Shown: positions 34,817 to 46,940, counted from the stretch's first letter. The stretch: DNA of 64,000 nt from Gigaspora rosea (GCA_003550325.1 QKWP01000041.1:503894-567893); one strand, 5' to 3'. The notes: generated by a model not told the origin, from the sequence alone. Translations and numbers: made by a program.

Positions 34817-35025
34817 ATCTTCAATGCTAAATACTTGATTTCTAATGCTTCTAAATTCTCGTATCATAGCTTTTTTAATATGATCAAGCTCATAGTTAGA
34901 TAGTAGCAATATATGCAAAGAAAGTATATTATGGTCCTTATATTTTATTGTTTCATAATGTTTAAGACCATGTTGAGTCTTGTAAGATCGTGGACATGAA
35001 AACAAGTAAATCTTGAAGTACTAAT
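34796..35025 (-). pseudogene. C2H2-finger gene fragment
   Basis: The reading frame contains 'FSCPRSYKTQHGLKHYETIKYKDH', a degenerate C2H2 finger with the second Cys of the pair missing, in the style of expanded AMF zinc-finger families. 'LDHIKKAMIREF' follows. It runs into the MITE end at 34816 and has no credible start, so it is a fragment. Its frame overlaps the MITE only by chance. Confidence 0.4.
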
Positions 35026-35039
35026 TGAATTAAATATAA

Positions 35040-36060
35040 CTAGCTATTTTAAATAGTAGTTAATACAGTATATAAATAAAACTTATATAACAGTAAATTC
35101 TAGTATACTATATACCTATTGATCAAAAAGACGATGGGTTAAGGCTTTGAATTATGGGTTCTAATGTGTTTACATATATTTTTTATAGTAAATAAATATT
35201 TTTGAGGTGTTATTTAAATGATTTTTATACTTATATAATATTAAAATAGGGTGTGATTTTAAAACATACTAATAAATTTTGGGTACTATAGTATAATTTT
35301 GTGCCCCTAAAAACCAAACACACTGATATGTGCATTCACCATGGCTTACACTGGGGCTTAGTACAAGTTCTAAAACCCTACCCTACCTACTTTTGACTTT
35401 GTAAAGTTTGTCAAACCCCACACTCTCTTTCTTTAGTTTTTTAGATCCTACTTTCATCAGGTTACTAAAAGAACTTCTACTTCCATATCTTGGAAGGTTC
35501 AGTTAGCCAGACTTTATGTATCTAAGGCCTTTCTTTCTTTGTTTATATTTCTATAACTCAGGTTCTTTTCTTCTGGTATAATTCTAGCTGCCTGTTTGGT
35601 AGGGTCCTTTTAACTCTTTGTATATTTCCAAGTTTTCTTACTCTTTTAGATCTACTACTGATCTACACTATCCATGAACCAAGCATCACCCAAAAATCAG
35701 TTATGTTTTAAACTCAATTAAACTCAATTAAACTCAATTTTATTGTACTGATAATTCAATTTATAATGATGATTAATATTTACATTTTGATTAATAATTA
35801 ATAATGATAATAATTATTTTTTAATAAAGTGATAAAACTGTTCATAATATATTATATTTATTATTATTATTTTTTTTTTACTTACAATAGATCTTTTATA
35901 CTGTAATTCGTGCAAAACATACAAAGCACCAGAAATCTTTGGTGACAAAAAAACTTGCTCTGAATGTTTAATATGTATTAAAAAAATAAAAAGCAAAATA
36001 TAAAGAAAGTTATACTACTTCACCTAATTCTAAAGAAACATTATTGATGTTGATAGCATT
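35040..36060. other. Intergenic, no gene seen
   Basis: About 35300-35690 is richer in C and T ('ctttctttctttag', 'accctaccctacctac') and could be the end of a retroelement, but I cannot identify it. The sequence is otherwise AT-rich; 'aaactcaatt' occurs three times near 35711. Confidence 0.3.
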
Positions 36061-36103
36061 ATTAATGTAGTTTATGAGGTTCTTACAAATGTAGAAGATA
36101 TCG

Positions 36104-38063
36104 ATGAAAAACTTAGAAAGTAATCATAAATTTTATTTTGAGCAAGCAGTTGGTTTGGACTTATTAATTAGTGAAATTCTATTAGATATAGAAAAAGATA
36201 AATATGAACATTATATCACAAATGAAATTGCTAACTATGTTAAACAAGGAGACAGATGGTTATGTAAACTAGTTCACAAAAAACAAATATAAAAACGGTT
36301 TATTACTGGTGTAACTGTCGAGGAACTTGTCTCAAAATGTCAAAAGCATTGTGATATTTCTAAACAATGAAATACAGGATCATATTTAATTCGATATGCA
36401 TGTGAAGGTCTTCTTTCAATTGCAATTAATTTGCCAAATAATTATGCAAATATTAAACTTAGCCACAGACAACTTCATCAAAGACCAAGATACAATTTTG
36501 TATTAGAACAGGTTAAGCAATATATACATGAGAATTTAGTGGTTAAGATATTAGAGCTACACCGTGAGATTATATCCAAAAAACTTGATGGATTTGAAAC
36601 TTTAACAATTGATCAGGTTTATTTCTAGTGGGCTCATGAAGCATCAAAATATTATCGATGACATAAAGATCAATACCAATCAGCAAAATTACTCTTGCAA
36701 GATAAAGGATATAAAAACTTACTTGATCAATCAACACGAGTATTTAGTTTTTTGACAAATTTTTTAATAAATTACTACATAAAGCATTTGAAACAATCAT
36801 GGTTGATGCTACCTAATAACACTAATCAGTTAAAATACAAGTTACATGCAATAATGGCAATAATAGATGGAACTGGGTTTCCAATCTCATATTGTTTTAT
36901 TGAATCTGAAAAAGGATGTAATATTCGTGCAGCTATAACTCAATGGTTTAAATTTTTATGTGAAAGCGGGCTTAAAGAAGTAAAAATTATTCTTTCAGAC
37001 AAAAACTTTGCTCAGATTAGTAGTAGAATGGATATTTGAAAAAATTTAGAAGTTCAAGTTTGCAAATGGCACTTAAGATATGCAATTGAGCAAAATTATC
37101 GTCGAAATTTAGTAATATATCATCTAATTACAATGTTCTATAATCGATCCAACCAGGGAACCAATTAATAGTAATTTTGGCTCAAAAAAAGTTTTCTTAG
37201 AAGCACCTTTACAAAAAGAAATATTGGAATATATTGATACTCATTTTCATCATTATATGCTTATTCCTACAGCAGATAAAGAATTTGTATCAACTTCAAA
37301 TGAAATCTGGCATTGAGCAGTTAATGAAATTTTTCACTATTGTTATCACCATAACTTATTTCATGCATGGTGTTATTTATGGCTAGAGCGGTATAGATGG
37401 GAATGTTTGCCTTTGGGCTCTGTCAGCCCACAAAAATGGTTCAATTGTTTGCACTATGATGATAATCGAGTCACACTAGTGAATACTTAAACATGATTTT
37501 TTATATAATTTTATCATCTATGATGTTCTTTGCTATGTTATTACTAATCGAATGCTACCAAAACTGACACATCATTATGATCTCCTTGTTGCTGAAAGAA
37601 TTCAGCCATCATAGCGAAAAGAATTTAGAATAGAGTGGAAAAAATTAGTAAAGAAACAAAGAATTCTAACAAATATCTTATTAATCATGCCAATTGGATT
37701 TGTTTATGCTCTTCATTTCTTAAAAATCGATTTGCACTTTGCAAACATTTGAAGGAAATATGGATTACTCATTTTTTAATAAGATTCAACGCAATAATAA
37801 ATATCCATTTCTTTATGAAGCTAATCAAGAATGATTTACCTGTTACATTGACTAATCCTAAATGTGAAGCAGAATATTGTAATTATAGAGAAACCGAAGT
37901 AGATTTAAATATGAATGAATATAAAGTAATAGTGATGTTGAAGTTACAAACGATAAAGCTATTGAATTTTACTAGTAAAGGTACTATTTGTTTATTTTAT
38001 TATTCAAGTAATTTATATAATATATATTTGTTTTTTCATATTAATAATAAAATTAATTTATAG
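36104..38063 (+). pseudogene. MULE-like transposase with many stops
   Basis: From 36104 to about 37100 one frame stays protein-like through stops at 36290, 36368, 36626, 36659 and 37037, followed by frame changes near 37150 and 37485 and stops at 37314 and 37612. Landmarks: 'AIMAIIDGTGFPISY' (first acidic position, about 36850), 'IILSDKNFAQI' (about 36990), a C-x2-H in 'VQVCKWHLRYAIEQ' (about 37060), and a Cys-rich end 'CLCSSFLKNRFALCKHL' resembling a SWIM finger (about 37699). At least five stops fall where Trp fits. It belongs to a different subfamily from the other transposases here. No clear terminal repeats were found. Confidence 0.65.
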
Positions 38064-39304
38064 CTGATAAAGTTTATAGAAAAATCAGAAACTCTTCACC
38101 AAAGAATAAATGGTTAAACGCAATGAAAAAACGTAGGCCCCATTAAAATGGTAAATGACTTAGATGGGTTTGAAGCTGCAAAACTTCAAGAAAAACATGG
38201 AATAGGCGCAATTCAAATACTTTTTATTGGCAGTAGTTTAATATTTTTTTCAAAATTTGATTTTTAATTGAATTATATAATTATTCGAAGTTCAATTGAT
38301 GTAGCGTTAGAAAAAAAAATATTACAGCAATACAACAAGAGTTAAATAAAAATGCAATATACTTCTTTAATATAAAAAAAACACGACAAGTATTATTAAA
38401 TAAAATACAATTGATATGCTTCTTCAATGCAAAAAAAATATTTTGCTTTGATATGTTATTAGTTTCGATCAATTGCTAATATTCAATTTTAAATTCCAGT
38501 ACGTAACTAGTGACGCTAGGGTGGTTCATCATAATTTATGTCGGGCTCAAAATTACAAACTTTAATCGAATCAACCGAAAAGTCATTTGGTCAATTTTAT
38601 CAGGTGTTTAGGAATTATGAAATAGCTGTTTACAGATGTTTTCATGAATCTAGGACATCTGGTAAAAATTAACCGAATGATTATTTGGCTGATTCGATAA
38701 GTTTTTGGTTCAGCAGTAATAACTTTTAATTTGGATGATTAGTATAAACCGTATAACGATGTATATCTTTTAATATATAGGAATAACTTTCTGAGCGATA
38801 TTATAATGTCAATAAATTAAACTAAGTTTTCGAACGAATGCATGTTCAGTATATTTAATGTATTTGATCTAAGCGAAATTTATGTTGAAGTTTGTTCTTG
38901 TCAATCAACAGATCTTAACAAAAAATATAATAAGAGTTCCAATATAAGATAAGCTTTCATAATATAAACAGGCACAATAAAAAAAGGTCAATATGAACAA
39001 GAATTTACTGAATGAAACTGAATTTATAATTTCAAAAACCAAGATATTATTAACTTTTGTCGAAAATGCATTGAGAATATAAAAGGTCAAAGTAAAAATC
39101 TATATGCTATTTAATCAAAATTTTAATACACTTTACTGTAAAATTGTAATAATAGGTGGTTTTTTAGAAAATTAGGTGTGAAATAGTGCTTGTTATTTGG
39201 AAAATCAAATCCTTTAAAAAATAGCTTACGTTGCCTTAAATTAGCGCTCATGGGCATTCCGAATTAATGCACATAGCATATAATCATTGTTGGAAAATGA
39301 TATA
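38064..39304. other. AT-rich intergenic region
   Basis: About 38560-38710 carries 'cgaatcaaccgaaaag', 'tagctgtttacag' and 'gttttcatgaat', related to the 'ACAGCTGTTTTCAT' MITE family but rearranged. No gene is visible. Confidence 0.35.
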
Positions 39305-39359
39305 CAGTCAACCTTCCATTTGTTAAGTGCATTCTTTATAAATGTACTTCAAAACTTCA

Positions 39360-39470
39360 TATGCATTTTCTTTCTACAAGTGCACTTCACATACATTTTG
39401 TTTCCATAAGTGCAGTTCACATGTACTTTCTTTCTACAAGTGCACTTTTTTTCAAATAATTGTACATCAC
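39360..39470. repeat. Short tandem repeat 'ctttctacaagtgcacttcacat'
   Basis: Three to four copies of a unit of about 30 bp containing 'tttcttt(c)tacaagtgcactt' or 'ttccataagtgcagttcac' lie just inside the left end of the surrounding element. Confidence 0.6.
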
Positions 39471-39977
39471 TTGATCTATCTAATGTAATGTAGCATGAGA
39501 CGTTGTTAATCAAAATTTCTATTGTTATGGGGAGAATTTAACGTCCTCTTCTTTAACCAATACAGATGACAACAGGTAGGCAGCTTGTCAGAGGCGTGAC
39601 TTGGTGATTTAAACCGATTTAGTATAAACGTAACTTGTGTATTAATATATTCAGTTTAATATATGCTTTATTGAATTTCAATCCAAAGATTCTATCTAGA
39701 AGAAGAGCTAAAACTACCTTCTTTTATACTTTACAAATATTATGGGAATCACTAATCTAACATTATAGAATATTATAAAAACTATGAGACTAAAATCATA
39801 CGATATTCTTATCTACGATGCTATTATGCATTCCACCGTAAGCCGAGCTGAGCATGCATGATTAATTATATGCATTGTCAATCATGCATTGTCAATTATC
39901 CTATCATATTTGCTCATATTCACTACTTCTTGCAAAGCACTAGAGAAGTTAGAGTTAGTGTTCTTGTAAAGTGTCAG

Positions 39978-40360
39978 TAGCTCACCCACAAAATATTTTT
40001 TGGTCATGTGACTTTTTGTGGCGCAAACTAGGTGCAAACCAATTGAATTTCAGGATCAGGTGTAATGTAAAAATTGTGCTTTTTGTGATTTTTCATAAAA
40101 AATCACTAATAACTCCAAAGTTTGTCTATGAAATCGTTTACTGTGCATTAACAAAAAAAATTCTTTGCAAAATTTTGGTATAAAAGCACTCTAACCAAGC
40201 ATTTAGCCCAAACCCTAACCACTCGATTTATTACTTTAATTCTTTCGCTTTATTTGATTGTTTTGATTGTTTTAATTTTCATGTTATACCTGATCTCAAA
40301 TTTTGATTGGTTTGTGCCACAAAAACTCATATAACCAGAAAATTTTTTGTGAGTGAGCTA
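39978..40360. mobile_element. 383-bp MITE, TA-flanked
   Basis: The ends GCTCACCCACAAAATATTTT and TTTTTTGTGAGTGAGC pair inverted, followed by 'tgtggc(g)ca' and 'ccaattgaatttcagg'. Both sides carry TA. The core (40053-40296) is the 'aagatcaggtgtaa' family also at 15482 and 43323. Confidence 0.6.
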
Positions 40361-40369
40361 TAGAGACGG

Positions 40370-40743
40370 TGAATAATATCGATTTGTATCGATATTATAT
40401 AAATCGATATTTTTAGGCCAAATTATGGGGAAATCGATATTTTTGCAAATGTTAATGCAGTGTAACAATATGCACTTGGGCAAAATTCAAAGTATAATTT
40501 GGGCCAGGCAATATAAATTTGCTAACTTGAACCGTTGATAAGCTTCGGTAAAATAGACAATCAACAAACATGTCAAAAAAAGAAAGAAATTTAGTTACTG
40601 ATCACGTTATATCACGTTATCGGTAACTGCTATACAAAATTTTATTTCAATTGGCCAATCATGAGTATATCGATATAAATCGATATTTTTGACCATACCG
40701 ATCGATATTTTTGCAAAATCAAAATCGATATTATTCATCGTCC
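40370..40743. mobile_element. MITE, about 374 bp, rich in ATCGAT
   Basis: The ends GACGGTGAATAATATCGATT and AATCGATATTATTCATCGTC are inverted. Inside, 'atcgatatttttg' recurs in both orientations. The flanks 'gtgagtgagcta' and 'gtgagcgagcta' are similar and may reflect its insertion next to the preceding MITE's end. Confidence 0.6.
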
Positions 40744-40831
40744 CTGGTGAGCGAGCTACTATTGTCTCAAAGATGTATGATCAGATGTCATATAATATGT
40801 GGCGCAGCGTACTTTAAATGATCAACTGATA

Positions 40832-42768
40832 TTTGAAAAGAGGTATGCTAGTCATGACAGAAAAATTTCACTATCACGTGACCAAAGATCATTTCCGACC
40901 TGGTACGATCTATTCATAAAAATAAAATATTTTAAAATTTTAATGAAGATTTCTCGACAACTACCAGACTAAATTTAATAAAATTTTTTTTTATTTTGAT
41001 TCTATGAATTCATAGAATTCAAATAAAAAAAGTTCATTGAATTTAATCAGATGGTTGTCAAGATATCTTTGCTCAAAGTTAGAGAAAAATCAAAATGTCT
41101 ATCAAAATAAAAGCTGCGCCAAGGTTTTTTTAAAACTTTAAGCAAAGATATCTTGACAACCTTCCAATCAAATTCGATGAACTTTTTTTTATTTGAATTC
41201 TATAAATTTATAGAATTAAAATAAAAAAACGTTCATCAAATTTAGTCTGGTGGTTGTCAAGATATCTTTGCTCAAAGTTTTAAAAAAACTTTGGCACAGC
41301 TTTGGACGTTTTGATTTTTCTCTAACTTTGAGCGAAGATATCTTGACAACCATCAGATTAAATTTAATGAACTTTTTTTTTGTTTGAATTCTATTAATTC
41401 ATATAATCCAAATAAAAAAAAGTTCATTGAATTTAGTCAGATGGTTGCCAAGATATTTTCACTCAAAGTTAGAGAAAAATTAAAACATCTATCAAAATAA
41501 AAGCTTCACCAAAGTTTTTTTAAAACTTTGAGCAAAGATATCTTGACAACTACCTGACTAAATTCGATGAAAGTTTTTTTATTTTAATTCTATAAATTTA
41601 TAGAATTCAAATAAAAAAAGTTCATCGAATTTGATTAGAAGGTTGTCAAGATATCTTTGCTCAAAGTTTTAAAAAAACTTTGGCGCAGCTCAGCTTTTAT
41701 TTTAATAGACATTTTAATTTTCTCTAACTTTGAGCAAAGATATCTTGACAATCATCTGATTAAATTTAATGAACTTTTTTTTGTTTGAATTCTATGAATT
41801 CATATAATTCAAACAAAAAAAAGTTCATTGAATTTAGTCAGATGGTTGTCAAGATATCTTCACTCAAAGTTAAAGAAAAATCAAAACAAACATCTATCAA
41901 AATAAAAGCTGCGCCAAAGTTTTTTTAAACTTTGAGCAAAGATATCTTGACAACCACCTGACTAAATTTGATGAACGTTTTTTTATTTTAATTCTATAAA
42001 TTTATAGAATTCAAATAAAAAAAAGTTCATCGAATTTGATTGGACGGTTGTCAAGATATCTTTGCTCAAAGTTTTAAAAAAACTTTGGCGCAGCTTTTAT
42101 TTTGATAGACGTTTTGATTTTTCTCTAACTTTGAGCAAAGATATTTTGGCAACCATCTGACTAAATTCAATCAACTTTTTTTTGTTTGAATTATATGAAT
42201 TCATAGAATTCAAACAAAAAAGTTCATTATATTTAATCAAATAGTTGTCAAGATATCTTTGCTCAAAGTTAGAGAAAAATCAAACCGTCTATCAAAATAA
42301 AAGCTGCGCCAAATTTTTTTAAAACTTTGAGCAAAGATATCTTGACAACCGTCCAATCAAATTCGGTGAACTTTTTTTTATTTGAATTCTATAAATTTAT
42401 AGAATTAAAATAAAAAAATATTCATCAAATTTAGTCTGGTGGTTGTCAAGATATCTTTGCTCAAAGATTTAAAAAAACCTTGGCGCAGCTTTTATTTTGA
42501 TGGACGTTTTGATTTTTCTTTAACTTTGAGTGAAGATATCTTGACAACCATCTGATTAAATTCAATGAACTTTTTTTTGTTTGAATTCTATGAATTTATA
42601 GAATCAAAATAAAAAATAATTTATTAAATTTAGTCTGATAGTTGTCGAGAAATCTTTATTAAAATTTTAAAATATTTTATTTTTATGAATAGATTGTACC
42701 AGGTCGGAAATGATCTTCGGTCACGTGATAGTGAAATTTTTCTGCCACGACTAGCCTACCTTTTGAAA
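40832..42768. mobile_element. 1.9-kb foldback with alternating palindromic array
   Basis: Long inverted ends (more than 100 bp, including 'atttcactatcacgtgacc' and 'catttccgacctggtac') enclose an array. Within it 'gttgtcaagatatctttgct' and its complement alternate every 200 bp or so, giving a period of about 395 bp (forward copies with 'agttagag' near 41056, 41437, 41837 and 42235). Half-units are separated by a palindrome on 'gaattc(t)ata' and by a 'gcgccaaagttttttt' stretch. There is no coding sequence. It looks like a foldback (FB-type) element with an internal satellite. Confidence 0.8.
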
Positions 42769-42779
42769 GGTCACGTTTA

Positions 42780-42975
42780 CCCAGTGACACTATCATAAGA
42801 TTAATCATTTTTAAAAAAAATTGTTAAAGAAAATGATAAAAAATTATGGTATGTCTAATTGTTAACATAGGGTGACATCAATCGAGATATTTATTATTAA
42901 TAAACTTAAGTAAGTCGTTATGATTATTAACATGTTACAATTAGACATGATTAATCTTACGATGGGACGTTTTGA
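42780..42975. mobile_element. Short inverted-repeat element
   Basis: 'ataagattaatcat' near 42794 pairs with 'atgattaatcttacgat' near 42948, and 'tatgtctaattgttaacat' with 'atgttacaattagacat'. It has the size and shape of a MITE. No target duplication was established. Confidence 0.45.
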
Positions 42976-43322
42976 TTGACGACGTTCCACATTATATGTA
43001 GATTACACTCCATAAGTGCGCATTCCGTAAGTGCGCTTTTCTAATTACATGCATTTATGAAAGATTGACTGGATTGCAGTATTTGATTCAAAAAAAAACA
43101 ACCCTTATTTCGAAATAACGCACATGAGGCGTATCAAAATAACGCGCAGGTCAATTAATTAACGCTCGGATGAGCATATGAAATTAAAAAAAACCTGCCG
43201 ACCGGTCCTATTTAAAATTTAATATGCTTTAATTTTCTATTTTACAAATCTATATTTTATAATTTTATTTAGAATTAATATACGACTACCTGTTGCCGCA
43301 TTCCATAAGCTAATAAAATATC

Positions 43323-43554
43323 AAGATCAGATGTAACATGAAACCAAAGCAAAAATCGGGGGTTTTTTTTAAAAAAAAAAAAAAGTTAATAACACAAAAT
43401 CCTCTACGTTCTAATAAAAAAATTTCCTTGCTAAATTTTGATATAAACTATGCCTTGTCTCAAATCAACCTCACGCTAGCCTTTGCCTTAATCGTGAAGT
43501 TTTATTTTTATAAAAAAAAAAAATTGGTTTGATGGTAAAGTTCTACCTGATCTT
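43323..43554. mobile_element. MITE core of the 'aagatcag' family
   Basis: The ends aagatcagatgtaac and ctacctgatctt are inverted. The core order ('attccttgctaaatt', 'ctcacgctagcc', 'aagttttatttttata', 'ttggtttgatgg') matches 15482-15720 closely and 40053-40296 more loosely. Confidence 0.6.
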
Positions 43555-43713
43555 TCAAAATTTTTAAAGTTTTAAGAATTAATAAATTGCCGTATATCTC
43601 TACAATACATAATTTAATATACCGTATGAGTTTTCATGTATGTAAATTTAAAAATTTTGCATCACTTCTGATTGATAGTATATAAAGAATAAATACTCAC
43701 CGTTATCTTCGTG

Positions 43714-45816
43714 CTATGACTTTATTTCTATAGATTTTTTAAAATCGGCAAATGATTCTTCTTCAAATCCGAACATGAGGTAAATTTCACCTCTACTTCG
43801 TAAAGCCCACGCATTGTATGGCTCAACTTCTAGAGATTTGTTAAAATCAGCAATCGCTTCATTGTATTTAAATTTCATGCGATATGTTTCTCCACGATTT
43901 CCTAATGCCCATGCATTATTTGGTTCAATTTCTAATGATTTATTTAAATCAGCAAGTGATTCTTCATATTTGCCTATCATGCGATAAGTTGCACCACGAA
44001 TTCTTAATGTAAATGCATTATTTGAACTAATGAATAGTGATTTATCTAAGTCAGCAAGAGATTCTTCATATTTTCTCATCATACGATATGTTTCTCCCCG
44101 ACTACTTAATGCGTCTGTGTTATTTGGTTTAAGCTCTAATGATTTATTTAAATCAGCAAGTGATTCTTCATTTTTACCCATCATTCGATAAGTTGCGCCC
44201 CGATTTTCTAATGCCCATGCATCATTTGGATCAATTTCTAACGATTTGTTCAAATCGGCAAGTGATTCTTCATATTTTTTAATCATACGAAAAGATTCAC
44301 CACGGATTACTAATGTCCACGCGTCATTTGGTTCAATTTCTAATGATTTGCTTAAGTCTGCAAGTGATTCTTTATATTTTTTCATTACTCGGTATATATC
44401 GCCACGTTCACTTAATGCGCATGCGTAATTTGGTTCGATTTCTATTGATCTGTTAAGATCTTCAAGTGATTCTTTATATTTATCCATAAGATAATATGTG
44501 CACCCACGTTGTCTCAAAGCCAATGCATCATTACAATTTATTTCTAAAGATTTATTTAAATCTTCAAGTGATTCTTTATGCTTGCTCATCATTCGGTAAG
44601 TCGCACCTCTGATCCTTAATGTGAATGCATTTGTTGGTTCAATTTCTAAAGATTTATTTAAACATATAAGTGCTTCATTATATTTCTCAATAATATAATA
44701 TGTTTCTCCGCAAATTCTCAAAGTATCAGCGTTATTAGGTTCAAGTTCTAATGATTTATTTAAATCTGCAAGCGCTTCATCATACCTATTTTGACTCTTC
44801 AGTACTTGTTCACTATCTAATTTAATTTCTGCCGATTTTTTAGACATTGCAAGCCGTTTTTCAAATCTGCCTAGAACACGAAAAGTTGCACCTCTATTTT
44901 TTAATTCAAATGCGTCATTTGGTTCGACTTTTAATGATTTAGTAAAATCCGCGAGTATTCTTTCGTATCTGTTAATCATACGATCTATTTCTTTATTAGA
45001 CGTTATCCATATGTTTTTAGATTCGATTTCAAATGATTTGTTTAAATCTATAAGTGCTTCTTCATATTTGCCTATTTTTTGAAAAAGTTTTCCACGAGTT
45101 CGCAGTACAAATGTATCATTAGGTTCAATTTCCAACGATTTTGTAAAATCTCTTAGAGATTTGTGGTAATTTCCTATAGTGTAATAAGTTAAACCACGAT
45201 TTCTCAACGTTAATGCGTTATTAGGTTCAATTTCTAACGCCTTGCTTAAATCAATAAGCGATTCTTTATATAAACCTAGCATGTGATAGGTTGTCCCACG
45301 ATTGTTTAAGGCGGTTGCATTATTAGGTTCAATATTTAATGACCTATTAAAGTCCTCCAGAGATTTTTCATATGTATTCATTTCATAATAAATTGCACCA
45401 CGATAATTGAATGCAAATGCATTATTTGGCACTATTTCTAAAGATTTGTTTAAATCTGCAAGAGATTCTTTAAATCTTCTAATCATATGATAAGCTAACC
45501 CACGATAATTTAATGTAAATGCGTCGTTTGGCTTAATTGCTAATAATTTATCAAAATCCACAAGCGATTCTTTGTACATATTCGTTAAGAGGTAAATTAA
45601 TCCCCGATTTTCTAACGCAGTTGTGTTATTTGGTTCGATCTTTAATAATTTGTTTAACGCGGTGAGTGATTCTTCATATTTGTTTGTCAGGTAAATTTTC
45701 TTTAATGAAAATGTTCCATGCTCATTTTTTATTATTAAATCTAATTAAATACATGAAAGAAGTTTTTTAGCATATTATTTTGAAACTTTGTAGTTTTTTT
45801 TTTTTTGCTTACCCAT
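43714..45816 (-). CDS. TPR-repeat protein, about 20 repeats
   Basis: The uninterrupted frame runs from 45740 down to the stop at 43714 and encodes about 20 tandem 34-residue TPRs with consensus close to 'YEESLADLNKSLEIEPNNAW' then 'ALRNRGATYRMMGK'. One repeat (about residues 300-326) is 7 residues short. A stretch beginning at the Met near 45579 would cut the first TPR; the frame continues upstream without an ATG. A start ATG at 45816-45814, one further base, then GT (45812) ... AG (45741) predicts a 72-bp intron, giving 'MDLIIKNEHGTFSLKK' and 676 residues in all. Tandem TPRs form a superhelix that binds partner proteins or peptides; the partner is unknown. Repeats are very similar at DNA level, so copy number can change by recombination. 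No other domain is seen. Confidence 0.8.
45741..45812 (-). other. Predicted 72-bp intron after the TPR start codon
   Basis: On the minus strand the donor is GTAAGC and the acceptor TTTAATTAG. Splicing joins ATG-G to ATTTAATA in the TPR frame. Length and sites are ordinary for fungal introns; no transcript evidence is available here. Confidence 0.55.
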
Positions 45817-46550
45817 ACTTCAATTAAACATTCAAATCAGATACGTACTACAATATATGTGTATATATATATACATACTGTATACGTGAAACAAAATGCA
45901 CATTTCACTAAATCGGGTATAAAAAGATGATGCATGCTGGACCTTCCTATAGAAAATTTCTTAATATATCTAGTAAAAAAAAAAAAGGATTAATAAGTAA
46001 ATTTTTATGCCAAACATCTTTAATTAGATTTTGCAACATACATAATAATCACAATGAAACCTTGCATTCTTTACGATTTTTTCGTTTTCATTGACTGCAC
46101 TATTTTTGTTACACAAGATCTCGACGATTCCAGATTAATATACTTGGACATACTTAACGATGAATAAAAAAAGTTAAAATGCTGTATTAGCATGCATAAT
46201 GAAATAAAAAGATTGAAATAATGTAAATTATTTAAGCGCTGAAAACCGCGGTTCTCAAGTTCAATATTTATTGCGCGGATGATTGCGAAATTTGGGGCTC
46301 AATTTGAAAATATAAGCCCTACCAAGATCCACCTATACTCCTTTATTAATAATTCTAACCCTAAATCCCAACTCAACCATAAAAAAAAAAGCTGACAAAA
46401 AGGGCCTAAAAATTTTTTAAAATCGTGCATAAAATAGATCAAATTTCATCATGATATTCATTAGATTCAGCGAATCAGTAAGGCTATAAAAATTAATTAA
46501 TTGATTTTCATAATCCGACCGGGTCAAAATTGGAAACTTACTAAAAAAAA
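45817..46550. other. Region upstream of the TPR gene
   Basis: It should include the TPR promoter. I see only AT-rich sequence, a '(ta)n' stretch near 45858 and an A run near 45975, and no defined element. Near 46240 a GC spot 'gaaaaccgcggttctc' is a perfect hairpin. Confidence 0.35.
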
Positions 46551-46552
46551 AA

Positions 46553-46708
46553 ATTTTTTTTTTTATGTGTTATATCTATTTTCATAAATTCTGGGTCAAT
46601 TCGATAAATTTGTGATTTCGGTAATGATCACTGCCGAATCAAAATTTATATCGAATTGCGGTCGGTCATTCTTTTACCAGATGTCCCAAAATTTATGAAA
46701 ACAGCTGT
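46553..46708. mobile_element. MITE of the 'ACAGCTGTTTTCATAAATT' family, copy 1
   Basis: 'tattttcataaattctggg' on the left pairs with 'aaaatttatgaaaacagctg' on the right. The interior has 'cgataaatt'/'gccgaatcaaaattta' in a palindromic layout. Confidence 0.55.
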
Positions 46709-46784
46709 AATAACCGGTGGGATTCAAAAAAAAAAAAAAAATTATATAAAATTTTATACTATTTTATACATGAAATTTAAAATT

Positions 46785-46940
46785 TACAGCTGTTTTCATA
46801 AATTTGGGGACACTTTGAAAAATCTGTGGTAACCGAATTGATAAGGTTTTGATGCTGCCCAATGTAGGTAACTTATCGATTCGGCATCCTCAATTTTTCA
46901 AAGTGTCCCAGAATTTATGAAAGTAAAAAAAAGTCGGCCG
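46785..46940. mobile_element. MITE of the 'ACAGCTGTTTTCATAAATT' family, copy 2, right end lost
   Basis: The left end tttacagctgttttcataaa is complete. The right arm reads 'cccagaatttatgaaagta' and lacks the final 'acagctg'. The interior has 'cactttgaaaaat' and its inverse. Confidence 0.6.

Larger units (their letters stand above)
39305..43071. mobile_element. Possible pogo-like unit, 3.8 kb, no transposase
   Basis: The left end CAGTCAACCTTCCATTTGTT and the inverted right end ATTTATGAAAGATTGACTG resemble pogo/Tigger-type termini, and 'aagtgca/aagtgcg' repeats lie just inside both ends. Left flank TA is present; the right flank is not clearly TA. The interior holds at least three other inverted-repeat elements and no coding sequence. 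The assignment rests on the termini only. Confidence 0.4.

Noticed and set aside
36104..38063. A gene using TGA for Trp (alternative code)
   Set aside because: Many TGG codons remain, TAA and TAG stops also occur, and there are frameshifts, so simple decay is the better explanation.
41000..42700. Alternating repeats considered as a CRISPR-like or integron-like array
   Set aside because: Units alternate in orientation, are several hundred bp long and lie inside terminal inverted repeats; a foldback transposon explains all of it.
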